Part shown: piece after piece, positions 9,867 through 20,401 of the stretch | Layout: each line of letters starts with the position of its first letter | Numbering within the stretch: the first letter of the stretch is position 1 | From: Nitzschia sp. DOCU1 | Lineage: Eukaryota > Bacillariophyta > Bacillariophyceae > Bacillariales > Bacillariaceae | NCBI GenBank assembly: GCA_951394045.1 | Contig: OX596001.1 | Span: 186,001 to 250,000, forward strand | Direction of reading: 5' to 3' | Length of the DNA: 64,000 nt | Notes under the pieces: generated by a model | What the model was told of the DNA's origin: nothing | The model's database searches: none | The model's input: only the letters and a program-made list of their open reading frames with translations | Made by a program: the position numbers and the translations under genes

Positions 9867-12437
9867 ATGGGAATGTTGTCTCCCCCCTCGGCTGGCAGTG
9901 CTATGCCGACCAGCAGCTCCACATCGTCGCCAGGTGGTGGTAGCAAAAGACTGAGCATTGTCCAAGCCGCGATTGCAAAATTCAATTCCCAAGCGGCTGC
10001 AGCCGTTCCTGCTCCCCCATTGCCACTTCCCAAGCCTCGGGCCTTCTTTCAAAAGCAACAAAAAGAGAAGTCGCGCTATCAAAGCACTAATAGACGCAGC
10101 AACCATGCCCCCAAAATACCGAAGAAGAATTTGAGTAACGACACCCTGAGCACTGCGGCATCGAGTTCTGTAGAAGACGACGAAGGGAGCATTGAATGTT
10201 TGCCGGTGTATGAGGATATTGATGTTGAAGTGTATCCTTCGAGCCGAGGATCTGTCCAGAAGACTACTGTTCGTGCTTCCTCTTCTTTTTCTACTTATAC
10301 TATCGCAATGAAAGGGTTTCTTGGCAGCGGCAACCGCACCAGCAAGCATGTCATGCCACAATCACTACTTTCTGCCTCGGACAATGCCAGGACGCCACTT
10401 TGTGATAGCCTTCGTAGTGCTGATTCTACTCACCATGAATCACAACAACCAGAGATCGAGCAGCAAGCAACAACAGCAGGCGCCGGAGATCGTAGCAAAA
10501 GGCTGAGCCTTGTCCAAGGCGCTATTGCCAAATTCAATGCCAAAGCGACTGCAACCGTTCCTGTCCCCCCACCGAGAGATCCCTCGCCTCGGGCCTTCTT
10601 GCAGGGTGGCGGCAAAAGGCTGAGCCTTGTTGTCCAAGGCGCTCTTGCCAAATTCAATGCCAAAGTGCCTGCAGCCCCCGTTCCTACCCCACTCCCACTG
10701 ACTATTCCCCCGCCTCAGGCCTTTCTGCGAAAGCAAAGAGAAGCAAAGTCGCGCTATCAGCCAATATATCGTGATAGCACCGGTCATAACGCCCCTAAAA
10801 TGCGCAATTGGGGTCACGACTCGAGCAGCACCATGTCATTAACGATGAGTCACTTAGAAGGCGACGAAGGAAGCTCGGACGAACTTTTGCCGTCGGATCA
10901 GGATATTGATGTCGAAGCCTCGTCTCCACCGAGCCGAATTGTCAAGACTAATGCTGCTGCTTCTTCCACTACAAGGAAAGGGTCAGGCAGCAACAGCAGC
11001 AGTGAGGAGCCGGTGTACCAACTCATTCTTCCCGGCTCGTACCATACGGAGCCACTTCGTTATAGCTTTCCTGTTGATCCTACTACCCTTGAACAACAAC
11101 AGCAAGATGATGAGCAGGATGAAGTCGATCGGCGGCGTAACATGTCTATTTCCTTCAAGGAAGAAGTTGATGGTCTTTTGTTTGAACCCCCTCCCGAGGA
11201 CAGTACCTCAGACTTGTTTTACAACAATGAAGAAATCGCCAACTTTCGGCATGAAGCCTTTTTGGAAGAGTGTGGCTTGGACCCGTATGCGGAATATGAT
11301 AGCAGCGGTCGTGATGCCCCCAAAACGGGCAATTGGGGCCAGGACTCGAGCAGTACGGTGTCTCTATCCTGCAGCTTCGCGGAAGACGACGAAGAAAGCA
11401 TGGACGAACTTTTGCCGAGCAGTGCTTCGGCATCGTTATCTTTAGACGACGAAGAAGAGAGCATTGACTGCTTGCCTTTGCATAAGGATATTGATGTCGA
11501 AGTGTTTCCGCCGAGTCCATTTGTCGAGAAGACAATAGCTTTAGCGTTGATGACCCTACTCTTGAACCACACCAACGAGACAACGTCTCCCTCTGCTGGC
11601 AATAAGACCAGCAGCACATCGCCAGCAGCAGCCATCGCCGGTGGTGGCGACAAGGGGCTGAGCCTTGTCCAAGGCGCTATTGCCAAATTCAATGCCAAAT
11701 CGGCTGCAGCCGATCCTGTTCCCCCACCAACAGTTCCCTCTCCTCGGGCCTTCTTGCAGGCTGGCGGCAAAAGGCTAAGCCTTGTCCAAGGCGCTATTAC
11801 CAAATTCAATGCCAAAGCGACTGCAGCCCCCGTTTCTGCTCCCCCACCAACAGTTCCCTTCTCTCGGGCCTTTCTGCGAGAGCAAAAAGTAGAAAAGTCG
11901 CGCTATCAGCCAAGTAATGATGATAGCAGGGGTTATGATGATGCCCCCAAAACACGCAACTGGGCTCACGACTCGATCAGCACCTCTTCATTATCGATGA
12001 GTCACGTAGAAGACGACGAAGGAGGCCTGGAAGAACTTTTGCCGTTGTGTCAGGATATTGATATCGAAACATCGTCTCCACCGAGCCGAATTGTCAAGAC
12101 TAATGCTGCTTCTTCTTTCACTACAAGGAAAGGTTTAGGCAGCAGAAGCAGCAGCAGCGACGAGGAGTCTGTGTACCAACTCATTCTTCCCGGCTCGGAA
12201 CACACGGAGCCACTTCGTGACCTTGAAGAAGGAGGACCGCCCTTTGATGAAAAGGAAGAAGTCGATCGGCGGCATACCATGTCTATTTGCTTCAAGGAAG
12301 AAGTGGATGGTCGTTTGTTTGAGCCCCCTCCCGAGGACAGTGCTTCGGACTTCTTTTACAACGATGACGAAATCGCCAACTTTCGGCACGAAGCCTTTTT
12401 GGAAAGTTGCGGCTTGGACCCGTATGCGGAATACTAA
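9867..12437 (+). CDS. Repeat protein with multiplied KRLSLVQ and DLFYN modules (unknown)
   Basis: Intronless 856-residue protein. The element KRLS-[IL]-VQ-x-AI-x-KFN followed by an Ala/Pro linker and PRAF appears five times (near residues 29, 210, 254, 590 and 635; one copy carries an extra Val). A second element, a V/I-x-F core then about 20 residues then DLFYN/DFFYN and FRHEAFLE-x-CGLDP, occurs once mid-protein and again at the C-terminus. Between them lie acidic stretches (EDDEGS, QDIDVE). The protein therefore looks like two to three tandem copies of the single-module neighbour at 13162. No catalytic residues, signal peptide or membrane segment. The ATG context ACCATGG and the conserved 5' flank support the start. 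Function unknown; the Ser-rich repeats could be phosphorylation or docking sites (inference). Confidence 0.85.
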   Translation: MGMLSPPSAGSAMPTSSSTSSPGGGSKRLSIVQAAIAKFNSQAAAAVPAPPLPLPKPRAFFQKQQKEKSRYQSTNRRSNHAPKIPKKNLSNDTLSTAASSSVEDDEGSIECLPVYEDIDVEVYPSSRGSVQKTTVRASSSFSTYTIAMKGFLGSGNRTSKHVMPQSLLSASDNARTPLCDSLRSADSTHHESQQPEIEQQATTAGAGDRSKRLSLVQGAIAKFNAKATATVPVPPPRDPSPRAFLQGGGKRLSLVVQGALAKFNAKVPAAPVPTPLPLTIPPPQAFLRKQREAKSRYQPIYRDSTGHNAPKMRNWGHDSSSTMSLTMSHLEGDEGSSDELLPSDQDIDVEASSPPSRIVKTNAAASSTTRKGSGSNSSSEEPVYQLILPGSYHTEPLRYSFPVDPTTLEQQQQDDEQDEVDRRRNMSISFKEEVDGLLFEPPPEDSTSDLFYNNEEIANFRHEAFLEECGLDPYAEYDSSGRDAPKTGNWGQDSSSTVSLSCSFAEDDEESMDELLPSSASASLSLDDEEESIDCLPLHKDIDVEVFPPSPFVEKTIALALMTLLLNHTNETTSPSAGNKTSSTSPAAAIAGGGDKGLSLVQGAIAKFNAKSAAADPVPPPTVPSPRAFLQAGGKRLSLVQGAITKFNAKATAAPVSAPPPTVPFSRAFLREQKVEKSRYQPSNDDSRGYDDAPKTRNWAHDSISTSSLSMSHVEDDEGGLEELLPLCQDIDIETSSPPSRIVKTNAASSFTTRKGLGSRSSSSDEESVYQLILPGSEHTEPLRDLEEGGPPFDEKEEVDRRHTMSICFKEEVDGRLFEPPPEDSASDFFYNDDEIANFRHEAFLESCGLDPYAEY

Positions 12438-13161
12438 CCGATTGATTGGCGCCCCTACCACAACTATGAGATGCTTTGAGTGACACAACACTCACAGCTC
12501 CACACCTGTTAGAGGGGCCTTGTGGTGCATTGATGACGGCGAGAAAACAAGGTTGCCGTCCCAGCAAAAACTCTGGCGGCAGTTCTACTCTTCGAACAGA
12601 AAGAGTCCCATGCGGGGTTAACATCTGGTGCTACTACTACTAGCTAGAGTATCGGTTCATGCTACTGCTTAGGAAATATGTCCTCTACTAGGTAGTAGCT
12701 ACCGGACTGGGAAATGTAAAATTCCGACTCACTCTACGGTATTAGTACCTGTAGTAGTAGAGCGGGCCTGGGTTCGCCAATCGGCCCGTGCGTATGCGCG
12801 CACTTGCCGATGATTCATTCCTTGGTCGCCGATAAGGGCGTCATTCGTGACTGATCTGTACAAAGAACGATTAACAATATCCGAATAGTGCGAACGGCGA
12901 CAGTTGTGCGACAGAGAAATGGTTCCCTCTAAAGTACAGTTCAGTAGTGATTGAGTAGTCGATCTTTGCGAAACCGGCGAAATTTTACTTTATTCAATCG
13001 TGGGACGTCTCTGCGCTTCCGTCTCACCCTCATCGCCCCGAGAGAGGTGAACAACTTTTGCATGAGAATTGGCCACCTCCACAACAACGCAATGCGAATT
13101 TGTGTGTTTCCAAAGGCTTCCTCCACATCGCCACATTAGCATAACAAAACTATTCGAAACC
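12438..13161. other. Intergenic between tandem paralogues
   Basis: 724 bp separating the two repeat-protein genes. The first ~250 bp resemble the region after 13893 (shared GAGTGACACAAC, GTCGAACAGAAA-type and GGGTTAACA blocks), and the last ~60 bp resemble the 5' flank of 9867. The duplicated unit therefore includes both UTRs. No separate gene. Confidence 0.6.
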
Positions 13162-13893
13162 ATGAGAATGCAACAGCAAGATTGTTTGTCTCCCTCTGCC
13201 GGCAGTACGACCAGCACATCGCCAGAAGGTGGTGGCAAGAGGCTGAGCCTGGTCCAAGCCGCGATTGCCAAATTCAATGCTCAAGCGGCTGCATCCGGTC
13301 CTACCCCACCCCCACCGACGATTCCCTCGCCTCGGGCCTTGCGACAGCAAAAACGAAGCATTCTGCGAAAGTCGCGCTATCAAAGTAATGACAGCGGCGG
13401 CAGCAACCATACCCCCAAGACACGCAATTGGAGTCACGACACCATGAGTACTGTGGCATCCAGTACTGTAGACGACGACGAACTGAGCATTGAACTTTTG
13501 CCTTTGGATCAGGATATTGAAATCGAAGAGTGTCCGCCAAGTCCATTTGTCAAGACTACTGATAGGAAAGGGTTTGGCAGCAGCCGCAAGCCGCTCATCC
13601 AGCTCATTCTTCCCGGCTCGGACCATAAGGCGCCACTTAATGATAGCTTTCGTGTGGATCCTACTACTCTTGAACAGCATCAGCATCAACAGCAAGAGGA
13701 TGAGCAGGATGAAATAAATCGGCGCCACAACATGTCCATTACCTTCAAGGAAGAAGTGGATGGTCGCTTGTTCGAGCCCCTTCCCGAGGACAGTGCTACG
13801 GACTTGTTTTACAACGACGAAGATATCGCCAGCTTTCGACACGAAGCCTTTTTGGAACAGTGTGGCTTGGACCCAGATGGGATATATGATTAA
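13162..13893 (+). CDS. Single-module KRLSLVQ / DLFYN protein, tandem paralogue
   Basis: 243 residues from the ATG at 13162. One KRLSLVQAAIAKFN element near residue 27, a PRAL segment, an acidic middle (LDQDIEIEE), then ITFKEEV and, 21 residues on, DLFYNDEDI with FRHEAFLEQCGLDP at the C-terminus. It matches the 856-residue neighbour end to end as a single module, and its 5' and 3' flanks are homologous too, so the pair arose by tandem duplication. The open frame extends upstream to 13069, but homology with the first gene begins at the ATG at 13162 (SPSAGS ... KRLS), so I place the start there. The function is unknown. The C-terminal element resembles the V-x-F / W-Y motif of the proteins at 2151 and 36820, which may be distant kinship. 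Confidence 0.85.
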   Translation: MRMQQQDCLSPSAGSTTSTSPEGGGKRLSLVQAAIAKFNAQAAASGPTPPPPTIPSPRALRQQKRSILRKSRYQSNDSGGSNHTPKTRNWSHDTMSTVASSTVDDDELSIELLPLDQDIEIEECPPSPFVKTTDRKGFGSSRKPLIQLILPGSDHKAPLNDSFRVDPTTLEQHQHQQQEDEQDEINRRHNMSITFKEEVDGRLFEPLPEDSATDLFYNDEDIASFRHEAFLEQCGLDPDGIYD

Positions 13894-14636
13894 GGGATTG
13901 ATCAGCGCCCTCCTAGTACAATACTAGTACGCTCTGAGTGACACAACCTTCATTGCGACCTGGCTGAAAGTGGGGGCGTGTTGATTGATGGTGGAACCCC
14001 GGCTGTCTGATCAAGTGGTATACAACGAGAAGCTCGTGGTTCATGTGAATCGGGGGCCAGCAGAGTCGAACAGAAACAAAAAAGCGTCGAGCCCCATGTT
14101 CGGCGGGTTAACAGCTGTGCTAATGGCATCAGTTTATGCTAGGAAATCCCTAACAGACTGCTGACGGGTCTTATCATACATACTCCAGTTCCACCTACCA
14201 GGCAGCATTAGATTAGACACCATCGTTTATCATAGAGAGTACATCATAGCTAACATGCATCGGTTGTCTCTTCAACGCGTTTTCACTCAATCAGTGAATC
14301 GAACGAATCAAATCTGGCTGGCTGGTGGTTTCCTCTCTCCGACAAAATCATCGGTACTTCGGATGCTTTGGTTTTCTCCGAAAAAATGACCCCCGGGATT
14401 TCAAAGGCTGTATTAATCATGTATTATGACATCGGCGGATCTTTTCGCTGTTCCAACTCAGCTGTCATAATTCGAGGCTCACGAAAGGAAAGTTGCGTGA
14501 AACACACGCTGGTGTCTTTTTTATCTTTTGCGTGTTAACATCGACTTCTACAGTGTCATAAAACAATTCAGTCAACCCATCTACGCTTCGTTCGTCGTTA
14601 GTTCTTTTTACTCCTTTCTTTACGAACAACAATACA
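13894..14636. other. Intergenic, no supported gene
   Basis: About 740 bp. The first part is the duplicated 3' flank of the preceding gene; the remainder is unremarkable and presumably contains the promoter of the membrane/coiled-coil gene. Confidence 0.5.
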
Positions 14637-17213
14637 ATGGACGGACCTTGTGGCACCCAACTAATGACCTTGGAGTCTTGCGTTGAAGCCGATCCTGCGA
14701 CTTGTAGTTGCTTTAAGTCGCCATTCAACGAGACATTTCCCAGCGACGTGGGAACAGCTTACCGAATGACCATGGCCTTTGAGATTCCCGGTACTGATGA
14801 ATTCTGTGCAACTGCCAATGAAGGTGTCTGTGCATCATTGGACGTGAGTGGCAACTGCTGTTGCCAAACGGAAGTCAACGATTATTTGACCTGCGAGTTT
14901 ACTTCGGAATGGAATATTCAGTTCAATGCTGGAAACTGTGAATTCAGCAAATGCGGCGCGGGAGAGGAAGAAGGCGGAGATGAAGGAGGAAGTGGCTCCA
15001 TGATGTATATCATTATTGGCGCAGTCGTGGCCCTTCTTTTGTGCTGCTGCTGTTGTGGGTTCTTTTTCTATCGCCGACGACGAAATGCTGCCGCTGCCGC
15101 TGCCGCTGCCAACAAGGTAGATGCCGATTCCAAAGATGTAAGCACTTCAGACTGACTGGAAAGTACTTGACATGCTGATTGTTGTCTCAAACATACGTTC
15201 TCTTTTCACTTGCAGACCAAGAGAGTTGATGACGATTCTGAACATTCTTGGGGTGATCGTGACGTAGAGTCAATGGGAGACAAGCGCAAAAAGAAGAACA
15301 ATAAGCGTCGCGAAGCAGACGACGACTCTTCCTCGTCTGACGAATCCGAAACGCGCCGCAAGGATCGCCGCTCCCACAAAATGAAAAAGAGCGGATCCAA
15401 AAAGTCTTTGTATGACTCGGACGAAGATTCGGATAGTGATCAATCCCGAGGAAAGAACGGCAAATCCAAAAAGAAGAGCACGAATCGCCGTGGGGGGTAC
15501 AATTCCTCGTCCGATTCTGAGGATTCTGAGCGTTCTGAAAGCCGCCGAGGCAACAAGATGAAGCGACGGGGCTCCAAGAGTCGAATGGATGACTATGAAG
15601 AGGAAAGTGTCTCGTACCGGCCTTCCCAAAAGTACAAAAACAAGCGATCGAACTCTAAGCGTGGATTTGATGAGGAAGAAGAGTCCGAGCGTCCTTCCCG
15701 AGCGACGGTCGAAGAATCTCTTCGTCAGGCCCGTACCATTGTCAAGACAATCAGAAAGACCGAAAAGAATGCCGACGGCGTCTCGATCGAAGTTCAACAA
15801 GTCATGAACGCCGAGCTCTCGGCCATGATTGCTCAGCTCAAGGAGCAAAAGCAAGAAGCGGAACGACGTCTTCATGAAACCCAAACGGAGGCTACCAAAC
15901 TCCGCTTGGAAAAGGAAGCTTCGCAGCGCCAAATCGCCGAGCTCGAGACCAAGACAGTGGAAACTCAAAAGACATTGCATGCCACCCAGGCAGAAGCCCG
16001 AAATCTCCAAGCTAATCAAACATTAGTTGTTGCCACACGAGAAGCAGAGACCATCAAGGTGTCAGCCGAGTTGGAGCAAGTGCGAAAGGAACGTGAGCAA
16101 ATGGCCAAGATGATTCAAAAGCTCGAACTAGCCAGAGAATCCATGCAAGGCAAGTTGCAGCATGCTCAACATGAAGCCACAGTTCTTCGTACCGAGAACA
16201 CGGAAGCGGCCAAGAAGATAAAGGAAGTCGAAATGGAGCGTCAAGAACTTCGCAACAAATTGGAGCAAATTCAGCAGACACGGGGAGATGTGCAACGCCG
16301 TCTTTTGGAGGCCGAACTGGAAGCCAAGGAACTCAAGAGTTTGAAAAACACCAAGACCCACGAGATTCGGGAAGAACGGGCCTCGACTCATGTCCGACAA
16401 TCCTACCTCAATGAAATGGAAGCCGAACGCAAAGAAATTTCCAAGAATTTGAAGAAAATGGAAGAAGAAAAGCAACAAATGAAGGCCATGAAGGATCAAC
16501 TCGACCACTCGTTCCGCCGTTTGACGAGTTTAATGGAAGACGCCTCTGGCACTGCTTCTGTTTCGCACCTTGACGATGACAACAGCCTGACTGTTATGGA
16601 CTTGATGCACCATGGCAACCGGTCGGCTGCTAGCAGCCGGTCCACTTCCCCTGTCCCTCCGCATCACGCGAGACACCAGCCAACGCTTGCCACTATCCAG
16701 TCCCCCCGCCAGTTGGGTATGCCCCGGACCTCGTCCTTCAAGAATTTGGCAGGAGGCCCTGCTGGCCCCGATCTCATGATGATGGGGTACCAACAACCCG
16801 TCGAACAACAGCAGGATGATTATGCGTTTGTCAAGCATCAACATCACCACTCAGCCCACAACCTGTTCCAGCAGCAGCAACCCGTAGAAGTTGTTGTTCC
16901 TCAAATGAGACGTGCCGCATCTACCAAGAGCATGTCAGGATACGACCGCCCTTCTGGCTGGTTGGGAGATCACATTTCCAATCGTTCCTTCAATGACTTG
17001 TCATCGGCCGACCAATTTCAATATCTGCAACAGCAGCAACCACAAGATCCTTCACAACATGTGACTGACAGTGAAGCTCTTCGACTCAAACGCGCCAAGG
17101 CCCGACGCTCGGAACGGCGGTTGAGATCCGAAATGGACCGAAGCCGAGGCTCAAATCGAAGTTTGGGTGGATCCAATAGCAGCTTTGGAAGCATGGGAAG
17201 CATGGATCCGTAA
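14637..17213 (+). CDS. Membrane-anchored coiled-coil protein with Cys-rich N-domain
   Basis: Two exons, 14637-15137 and 15216-17213, separated by a 78-bp GT-AG intron (donor GAT|GTAAGC, acceptor TTGCAG|ACC, phase 0), encode 832 residues. Residues 1-120 form a Cys-rich domain (about 15 Cys, including a CCC triplet). Residues 122-145 are a transmembrane helix ending in a five-Cys run, with RRRR directly after it. Next come an alternating Asp/Ser/Lys/Arg-rich segment, a long Gln/Glu/Lys heptad-rich coiled coil (roughly 350-610) and a Gln/Ser-rich tail. By the positive-inside rule the coiled coil is cytosolic. No cleavable signal peptide is visible before the Cys-rich part, so either the helix is a reverse signal anchor or an upstream exon is missing. 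Likely a structural or tethering protein; no family recognised. Confidence 0.82.
15138..15215 (+). other. Spliceosomal intron (78 bp)
   Basis: GTAAGC...TTGCAG, phase 0. Without splicing the membrane domain would end 6 codons later, and the coiled-coil frame would have no ATG near its beginning. Confidence 0.85.
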
Positions 17214-17390
17214 TAGGCCAATCGATACTGATTGGTGACATTGTAAAGCTACTAAACTTACCAAAGATTAAACGGGATCATCTTCACGTAATGCTGTTGC
17301 ATAGGGGGCGATCGGTTGCTGGAAGTTAGGCACTTCCGCCATGGTCGAAGGCGAGCGTAGGAAAAAGATCCGCCAAATTCTTTGCACGGA

Positions 17391-17520
17391 TGACGGAGGG
17401 ACGCTTCGATCGATGACGTCATTTAGTGCGCAACCATGCGCGGATGATGAATCATGAAGGAGAGACGGACGGACGGTTCGATCGATGACGTCATTTTGCG
17501 CGCAGCTATGCGCGTTCCAG
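17391..17520. repeat. Two-copy ~70-bp tandem repeat carrying TGACGTCA
   Basis: About 17391-17450 and 17460-17520 share GACGGA/GGACG, TTCGATCGATGACGTCATTT and a GCGC-CATGCGCG-like tail with moderate divergence. The duplication doubles a CRE-type palindrome upstream of the gene at 17701. Confidence 0.65.
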
Positions 17521-17534
17521 AAGGTGTGACGTCA
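17414..17534. promoter_or_regulatory. Cluster of three TGACGTCA (CRE-like) palindromes
   Basis: Exact TGACGTCA at 17414-17421, 17486-17493 and 17527-17534, ending 167 bp before the ATG at 17701. TGACGTCA is the classical bZIP/CREB site, and TGACGT-core elements are known from diatom CO2/cAMP-responsive promoters. Three exact copies in 121 bp are unlikely by chance. Regulation of the 17701 gene is inference from position. Confidence 0.65.
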
Positions 17535-17700
17535 GAGAATGGAAACCCTTTCGGCACTTCGTCTTCGGGCCGCATTTCTCTCTCTTGGAGTTTCGTGCCA
17601 CTCCATCCCACTTTCTTGTTGCCGCCGGCATTTCCCGTCGACATTGTCACTGCCCCTTATTCCTGCATCGTTTGTGAGCCATTATATTCATTGAACGAAA

Positions 17701-18188
17701 ATGGCTCTTTGTTCCCTAGCGTCCAAGACCCGACTCGTTCCGAGGAGTGCTTTATTGTCCCGCTCGGCCATTACTGCCCGATCAACTCCGGCACTGGCGC
17801 AACAACAAAAATGTTGGATGAGTGGCGAGGGTGGTCAGTCCGACCGCATTCATTCCACTGAGTAAGTTCAAGGTTACCATCATGGTATGGAACGAAGGGG
17901 CCAGTATGAGTTTTTGCCGCTCGTCGTTGTTGACCCCATCCGACGACGAGGCAAAATCGTGTTTCTCGTCCTAATGCGATGGACTCACTTACTTTCGCTT
18001 GCCCGCTATTTCGAATTCATCATTTTAGCATTGCTTTTAAACCAGCCGAGAGTGGTTGGGGTGGTGGTTCCAAAAAGTACGAAACAAATTTTGACCGTAT
18101 CTTTGGTGGAAAGAAGAAGGAAACGACGGACAGCACTAGCAACAGCCCCCCTTCCGAATCGACAGAACGAAAAGTTAAAAAGGCGTAG
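17701..18188 (+). CDS. Small protein with mitochondrial-type presequence (two exons)
   Basis: Exons 17701-17861 and 18029-18188 joined across a 167-bp intron (donor CTGA|GTAAGT, acceptor TTTTAG|CATT, phase 2) give 106 residues. The N-terminus (MALCSLASKTRLVPRSALLS) is rich in Arg, Ser, Ala and Leu with no acidic residue for 40 positions, a typical mitochondrial presequence. The second exon carries a compact SGWGGGSKKYETNFDRIFGG segment, then a Lys/Ser/Thr-rich tail. I do not recognise the family. A small mitochondrial complex subunit or assembly factor would fit size and leader, but this is inference. Neither exon alone is a long frame. The strong splice consensus and preserved frame are the evidence that it is real. 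Three CRE-like sites lie upstream. Confidence 0.65.
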
Positions 18189-18534
18189 CAAGACGATCAT
18201 CAGAAATGGTACCGTCGGTATGAGTTTGGGTTGTTATTGGGTTGCTTAGCGTAATTGGCGATGGGGGCATTTGTCGTCTGCTGCTACATTGGGAAATACG
18301 TGCCCATGCTCTTGCAGTTGCGGCAGTTTTTGTTCTATAAAAGTCAACGAATGCTGAAAAGAGAAAATAATATTCAATTTTGAATGTCCTTCAATATCAA
18401 CGAACTGAGATCCTCCAAAGTATTCTTGGTCAATTGGAAATGTCAGAGTCAGACCTCGATTCTTTGTCGATGCCATTATTTAGCAGCCCTATTAGCTATG
18501 TTTCAGGCTTGCGAGCAAATTTAACTAGCCATTA
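18189..18534. other. Intergenic between convergent genes
   Basis: 346 bp between two 3' ends. No gene or structured element seen. Confidence 0.5.
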
Positions 18535-19536
18535 CTATATACCAAAAAACCTGCCCTTGCCTCCTCGCCTTGGACTTAATTGTTCTCGAATAGTGGCCAG
18601 TCTCTTTTCGTGGCTAGACATTTCTTGCGGCGGTTTGTGCTCGTTCTCGAGATCAAACGGATGCTCCAAGGTGGCCAAATACCGCAGACGATCTAGCTCT
18701 TGACGGACTAGGATCAGTCTCGCTTCTGTCACGCCCGGATCCACCTTGTCATTGTACTCCAATACATATCGTCGATCGGACGTGGTAATGTCATCATTGT
18801 GTAGTGGTCGCAAAAACAAAATGGAATCCCCTCGATCCTGAACATAGAGTCGGCTCGTCAAGTAACCTCCCAGAACCCAGTCCTTTAGCGTGACAGATCC
18901 AATCAAAGTCGTATCATCAATTATTTGGGGATCCTCCAATGCCACTAAGTTGTCCCAGATGTGATCCCACACTTGAGGCTTGCGCAAGTGACCCCGATAA
19001 TAGCGTTGAATTCGTATACGTCCCTCCGTTCTCCTGTACTCCAAGCGATTTTCGGTTGTTGGAATAGACTGAATGAATGTTTCAACCGTATCTAGACTCA
19101 ACGGACCTTTGTAGTCCCCTTGAATCCAAACATGGTCACCCCCACCTCGGATGGCATCTTCTTGAAGTAGTCGGGCCACATCGTCAAATCGAACAGCCTT
19201 TTCGAGGGGCACACTTTGGGACTCTTTTTTCCAATCGACGCGAAAGTGCTGTTCGCCCACAGGTTCAATTGATGCAATATCCTCTGCTGTCTTGAAGGAT
19301 AAATCCTTGGCAAAACACCAGCGGTTAAATGCTTGAAGAATCTCAAATCGAAATTCGGTGGTTGGTGCTCTGGACGGTACTCCTTGACTTGCCGGAAAAT
19401 GCAAATTGTCGCGAGGAAGAACAAATCGTACATGAGAGGTTCCGGGCAACGACCACTGGAGACCCTTGGGAAGGAGAAGCTTGCCATGGTCATCTCGGAA
19501 GGTCGAATGGATCATCGGAAGGAGCGATCGCGTCAT
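18535..19536 (-). CDS. Conserved-looking protein of unknown function
   Basis: 333 residues from the first ATG at 19536. The frame stays open to 19620 without an ATG and is closed just upstream by a stop, so a longer N-terminus would need an unseen upstream exon. The extension is basic (RRTTRIFRK) and could be the end of an organelle leader. The protein is soluble with mixed alpha/beta composition. It contains GDHVWIQGDYKG near the middle, a basic IRIQRYYRGHLRKP segment and a C-terminal helical part with HEKRLATIREQL. The balanced composition over 1 kb argues strongly for a real gene. I recognise no family. Confidence 0.75.
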   Translation of the reverse strand: MTRSLLPMIHSTFRDDHGKLLLPKGLQWSLPGTSHVRFVLPRDNLHFPASQGVPSRAPTTEFRFEILQAFNRWCFAKDLSFKTAEDIASIEPVGEQHFRVDWKKESQSVPLEKAVRFDDVARLLQEDAIRGGGDHVWIQGDYKGPLSLDTVETFIQSIPTTENRLEYRRTEGRIRIQRYYRGHLRKPQVWDHIWDNLVALEDPQIIDDTTLIGSVTLKDWVLGGYLTSRLYVQDRGDSILFLRPLHNDDITTSDRRYVLEYNDKVDPGVTEARLILVRQELDRLRYLATLEHPFDLENEHKPPQEMSSHEKRLATIREQLSPRRGGKGRFFGI

Positions 19537-20401
19537 CTCCTCTCCCCTCCCACCGTACTCTAAGGACCGAAGCGGAGCATTCTTGCGGAAGATACGGGTA
19601 GTTCGTCTTTGTTGCAGCAACCACTATGTTGTTGGATCATGCCATTGCTGCATGCTGCCGAGCAACAACCATGGTAAGCGAGAATAGCTAGCGATCGGGC
19701 CCACCCCCGAGTAGCTACCAGACCTCGGAACGAACTTCGGCGCCTTGCCTCGAAAGATATGTTGACTTTTACCTCGTGCGTACAGTAGGTATGGCGTTTG
19801 GACGTGCGGTCATCGACTACGTCGCCGAAAGCTGATGTTTTCGGTCATCCATGAACTGGCTGGACAAAATAGGTACGCGCGTTTCCTAATAAGAAAAAAT
19901 TGACTTTCCTTTTTGGCTTCTAGATTTGTCATAAATGTTAGCCGTGGACAAGGCAACGTTAAATGTACAATGACTCAGTTGCACATGTTTTCTAAGACGA
20001 AAAGTTGAATGCTCACCAGTGTTTTTCGAAAGGGGATAAATGGTAGAGTCGCTGACATTTCGTTCTTAAAGTACCGGGGTCCAACGTTAAACGAACGATG
20101 ACACAATTGATGGCACGGTTTCAAAGTTCGCAAAGCCCTAGTTCGGATGACCCAGAAATTGTTCTTATCCTTTGATAAAATCATAAGCCGGAAGTTCCTC
20201 CGAAACATGCACAGCAGTTTTCCCAGCCGCTATGATATGCCCACTGGACAGAGTTGGGCGCCCCCTAAGTTTAGTACAGCCCCTCTTCGCTTCCAGCAGG
20301 CAGACAAACAAAATCCTCACACCATATTGCTCACATAATTTTACGAATACATCCAAGCGACAGCAGAAAAATCACAACATCATCCATTCAATACACTCAC
20401 C
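19537..20401. other. Divergent intergenic region
   Basis: 865 bp between the start of the minus-strand unknown gene and the plus-strand ORF at 20402. A degenerate internal similarity is visible (AACGTTAAA-[TC]-G followed by CAATGA/GATGACAC and TTG-CAC at about 19950 and 20080). No gene seen. Confidence 0.45.

Noticed and set aside
12765..12800. tRNA-like GGTTCG box
   Set aside because: No A box or cloverleaf fits around it; no tRNA could be built here or elsewhere in the window.
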